Shown: one piece after another, positions 62,370 to 64,000 of the stretch
How positions within the stretch are numbered: the first letter of the stretch is position 1
Layout of the letters: each line of letters opens with the position of its first letter
Source: Desulfobulbus propionicus
Lineage (GTDB): Bacteria > Desulfobacterota > Desulfobulbia > Desulfobulbales > Desulfobulbaceae
Direction of reading: 5' to 3'
NCBI GenBank assembly: GCA_002748735.1
Contig: PDTC01000009.1
Location: 151,738 to 215,737, forward strand
DNA length: 64,000 nucleotides
Made by a program: the position numbers and the translations under genes
Notes under the pieces: generated by a model
What the model was told of the DNA's origin: nothing
What the model saw: the letters and a program-made list of their open reading frames with translations, nothing else
Database searches by the model: none

Positions 62370-63353
62370 CTACCGATGTAGACCATCCCTAAGGCTATCG
62401 GTGTACAAGCGGTTTTCCATGTACAGGGAAAGTGAGGCCACGGCACGGTCGCAGACCGGAAACACAGGGATGCCCTGCCGGAGAAGGGCATCCCTGAGCG
62501 GATCAAACATTCTGCCACCATCAACAACCCCAACGACCGGAATCTCGCTGTCGTTGACAACCTTGGCAAGCAGAAACACGTCCTGGAATTCAGTGAACGA
62601 TCCGGTGACAATGGCTCCAGCCTGGCGGATACAACTCTCGCAGACCATATAGTCACCGGCAAGGGAGGCAGTGTGGCCGCTGGTTGCCCGCTGACCTTCT
62701 GTCGTGCGTCCCGCCTTGTAAAACACCACCTCTTTACCCAGCAAGATCGCCTCGCGAACAGCCCTGGCAAATTCAAGCCCGTCCAGATCCTTAAACCCTT
62801 CCGCGTAAACGGCAATAACGTCAACCTCGTCTGAATCTTTGAAGTATTTGATCATATCACCAAGGGAAAGGTCAGTCTGATTACCCATGGAGACCAGATA
62901 TGCAGGTGCCAACTCTGGACATTGACTCAGACGGTGCAGCATAAACGCGCCGCTCTGACTGACAAAGGCTGCGCGGTGAATCTTCTCCCTGCTGTTTTTG
63001 GGGAGTTTTTCCTCGGGAATGAACCAGGTGTCATATCCTCCGGGATGGGAGATAACGCCCATGCAGTTGGCGCCAAGAAAAACCGGTCCGCCCCTTTCGC
63101 TGGCATGTACCTCATTGATCCTGGCAATAAGTTGGGTTGCCCTTTCTCTACTCTGGTCATTCTCCCCCATATTGCCAGGAATCAGCATCACAGCGTTGGC
63201 ACAATCGAGCTCAAGCACCTCGTCCACCAGGGCTGGCATCTGATCAGCATCGATAGCGACAACAAAAAAATCGAGTTTTTCGGACAGAGATTGCAAGGTT
63301 GGCACACATAGCACATCATCTAACGCGGTGCTAACGCCCGCAACCCAACAATT
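62370..63353 (-). pseudogene. acyl-CoA synthetase (NDP-forming) CoA-ligase fragment, 5' end lost
   Basis: The frame encodes about 314-327 residues of an acetyl/acyl-CoA synthetase (ADP-forming) alpha-type protein: FLGANCMGVISHPGG, AAFVSQSGAF, SMGNQTDLSLGDMIKYF, YAEGFKDLDG, YKAGRTTEGQRATSGHTASLAGD. The protein sequence enters in the middle of the CoA-binding domain (LDDVLCVPTLQSL). Upstream the frame runs only a few codons before a TGA at 63354, and mobile-type sequence begins. The usual first 60-80 residues are missing, so the gene was most likely cut by an insertion. A GTG at 63314 could still start a shortened product. Confidence 0.7.
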
Positions 63354-63363
63354 TCAACAAAAA

Positions 63364-63427
63364 GAGTCGCATTTTTTGTACATTGGAAATTCACGACAAT
63401 TTTCAAAAATACAAAAGGGAGCGACTC
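63364..63427 (+). promoter_or_regulatory. 64-base hairpin leader covering the ribosome site of the mobile ORF
   Basis: GAGTCGC (63364-63370) pairs with GCGACTC (63421-63427). Inside, TTTTGTA pairs with TACAAAA and TTGGAAATT with AATTTTCAA (one wobble). The GGGAG ribosome site lies at the base of the stem directly before the ATG, so translation would be blocked in readthrough transcripts. Confidence 0.6.
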
Positions 63428-64000
63428 ATGAAAAAACTTATAGAAAAGTTTTCAGGTCTAGTCAAGGGGTCAATAACTTGTTTTGATCGTATCGTCTTCA
63501 AAGGATTTATCCTACTATTGATGTCTGCCAAACAAGTAATGCAGTTTTACACAGCTCAAGGTGTGCTCAACAAAGAGTACAAATCGTGGATGATGGCTCA
63601 GACAAAGAAGATAATTGACCACGCCAAGCAGTATGCAAAGGACAACTGCGGTAATGGCATAACCTATCTCCCGACCTGGCGTACCAGAAAAGAATCACTG
63701 ACCCACGAACGGCAACAACAGATCGACAGTGGATTGATCGGTATATGGTCGTGTCTGGAAGCGGGTTCCTCCTATCGCGCCAGGTATTGTCGGACAGCAG
63801 GGTATCCGCAATTGCAAAAGTATCAAACTCGTTGCAAGCACCTGTACTTTTACTTTGATGATCCTGATTTTGGTTTCATAACTATTCGATTGCAAACATG
63901 TTTCCCTTACCACATCCAGGTTTGTTTGAATGGCCGTGAATGGTTGCGCCGTAGTCTTGAAAAGGAGAAGATTGATTTTCTGGCTAAAGGTAACAAGTTT
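63428..64000 (+). mobile_element. mobile-element-type ORF of uncharacterised family (runs off window)
   Basis: Open from ATG 63428 to the window end (191 codons). It reads MKKLIEKFSGLVKGSITCFD, later RIVFKGFILLL, then LTHERQQQIDSGLIG, FGFITIRLQTCFPYHIQVCLNGREWL. I recall this type of protein (FDRIVFKG near the start, IQVCLNGREWL further in) as widespread, multi-copy and variously annotated as hypothetical or transposase. Codon use and AT content differ from the neighbours. Its left boundary falls where the acyl-CoA synthetase gene is cut. Terminal repeats cannot be judged because the right end is missing. Confidence 0.55.

Noticed and set aside
1-64000. CRISPR arrays, rRNA genes, prophage
   Set aside because: No regularly spaced direct repeats, no rRNA sequence and no phage structural genes were seen. 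The only mobile-type DNA is at the right edge.

Overview
This window looks like chromosomal DNA of an anaerobic Desulfobacterota bacterium, probably of the Desulfobulbus/Desulfocapsa group. The placement is inferred from gene content: a large NAD-glutamate dehydrogenase, the radical-SAM/DUF2344 fusion, the PF09936-type RNA methyltransferase beside trmD, an orphan TSCPD protein, a DUF2325 protein and heavy ferrous-iron machinery. No 16S gene is present to confirm it.

The first half (about 1-32.6 kb) is mostly housekeeping. It holds a 5'-cut glutamate dehydrogenase, then a long minus-strand run: cbiA, an acyltransferase, uvrB, dacB and a radical SAM enzyme. One plus-strand AMIN protein follows. 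The translation/secretion block comes next: ffh, rpsP, khpA, rimM, trmD, RNA methyltransferase, rplS, rnhB, yraN, pdxA, tmk, a TPR lipoprotein and a LolB-like lipoprotein. Then come ileS-lspA-fabD, a zinc-ribbon/TSCPD protein, secreted MsrAB and two tandem PAS/HD-GYP membrane proteins.

From 32.6 to 40.6 kb there is a gene-poor stretch with tRNA-Pro(CGG) and several long perfect hairpins. It is followed by a small lipoprotein, an alanine/sodium symporter with a possibly structured leader, a large FAD/Fe-S D-lactate dehydrogenase and ndk.

The most interesting part is 40.6-59.1 kb, an iron island. It contains feoA, feoB, a FeoB-associated Cys-rich peptide missed by ORF length cut-offs, two DtxR-family regulators, a FepB/BtuF-like binding protein, a DUF2325 coiled-coil protein, an HU protein and a DUF4198 protein. 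At its centre (45.66-53.87 kb) lies a cluster that resembles ferrosome (fez) operons. It encodes two heavy-metal P-type ATPases, a CxxC-less HMA protein, a triple-FeoA protein and three pairs of small hydrophobic paralogues. I infer that it builds a membrane-bounded iron compartment. One ATPase keeps TGES but has DYSCA instead of a CPx motif. The other has SCPC but has lost the TGE glutamate. Exact TTAG-N6-CTAA palindromes, which match the core of the DtxR box, occur in tandem upstream of feoA and inside a TTGACA promoter upstream of the binding protein. The island therefore looks like one iron-responsive regulon.

The last 5 kb carries an SsuABC/TauABC-type ABC transporter with an unknown partner protein and an acyl-CoA synthetase gene that has lost its 5' end. 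A mobile-element-type ORF with a structured leader follows it and runs off the window. I saw no CRISPR array, rRNA or prophage.
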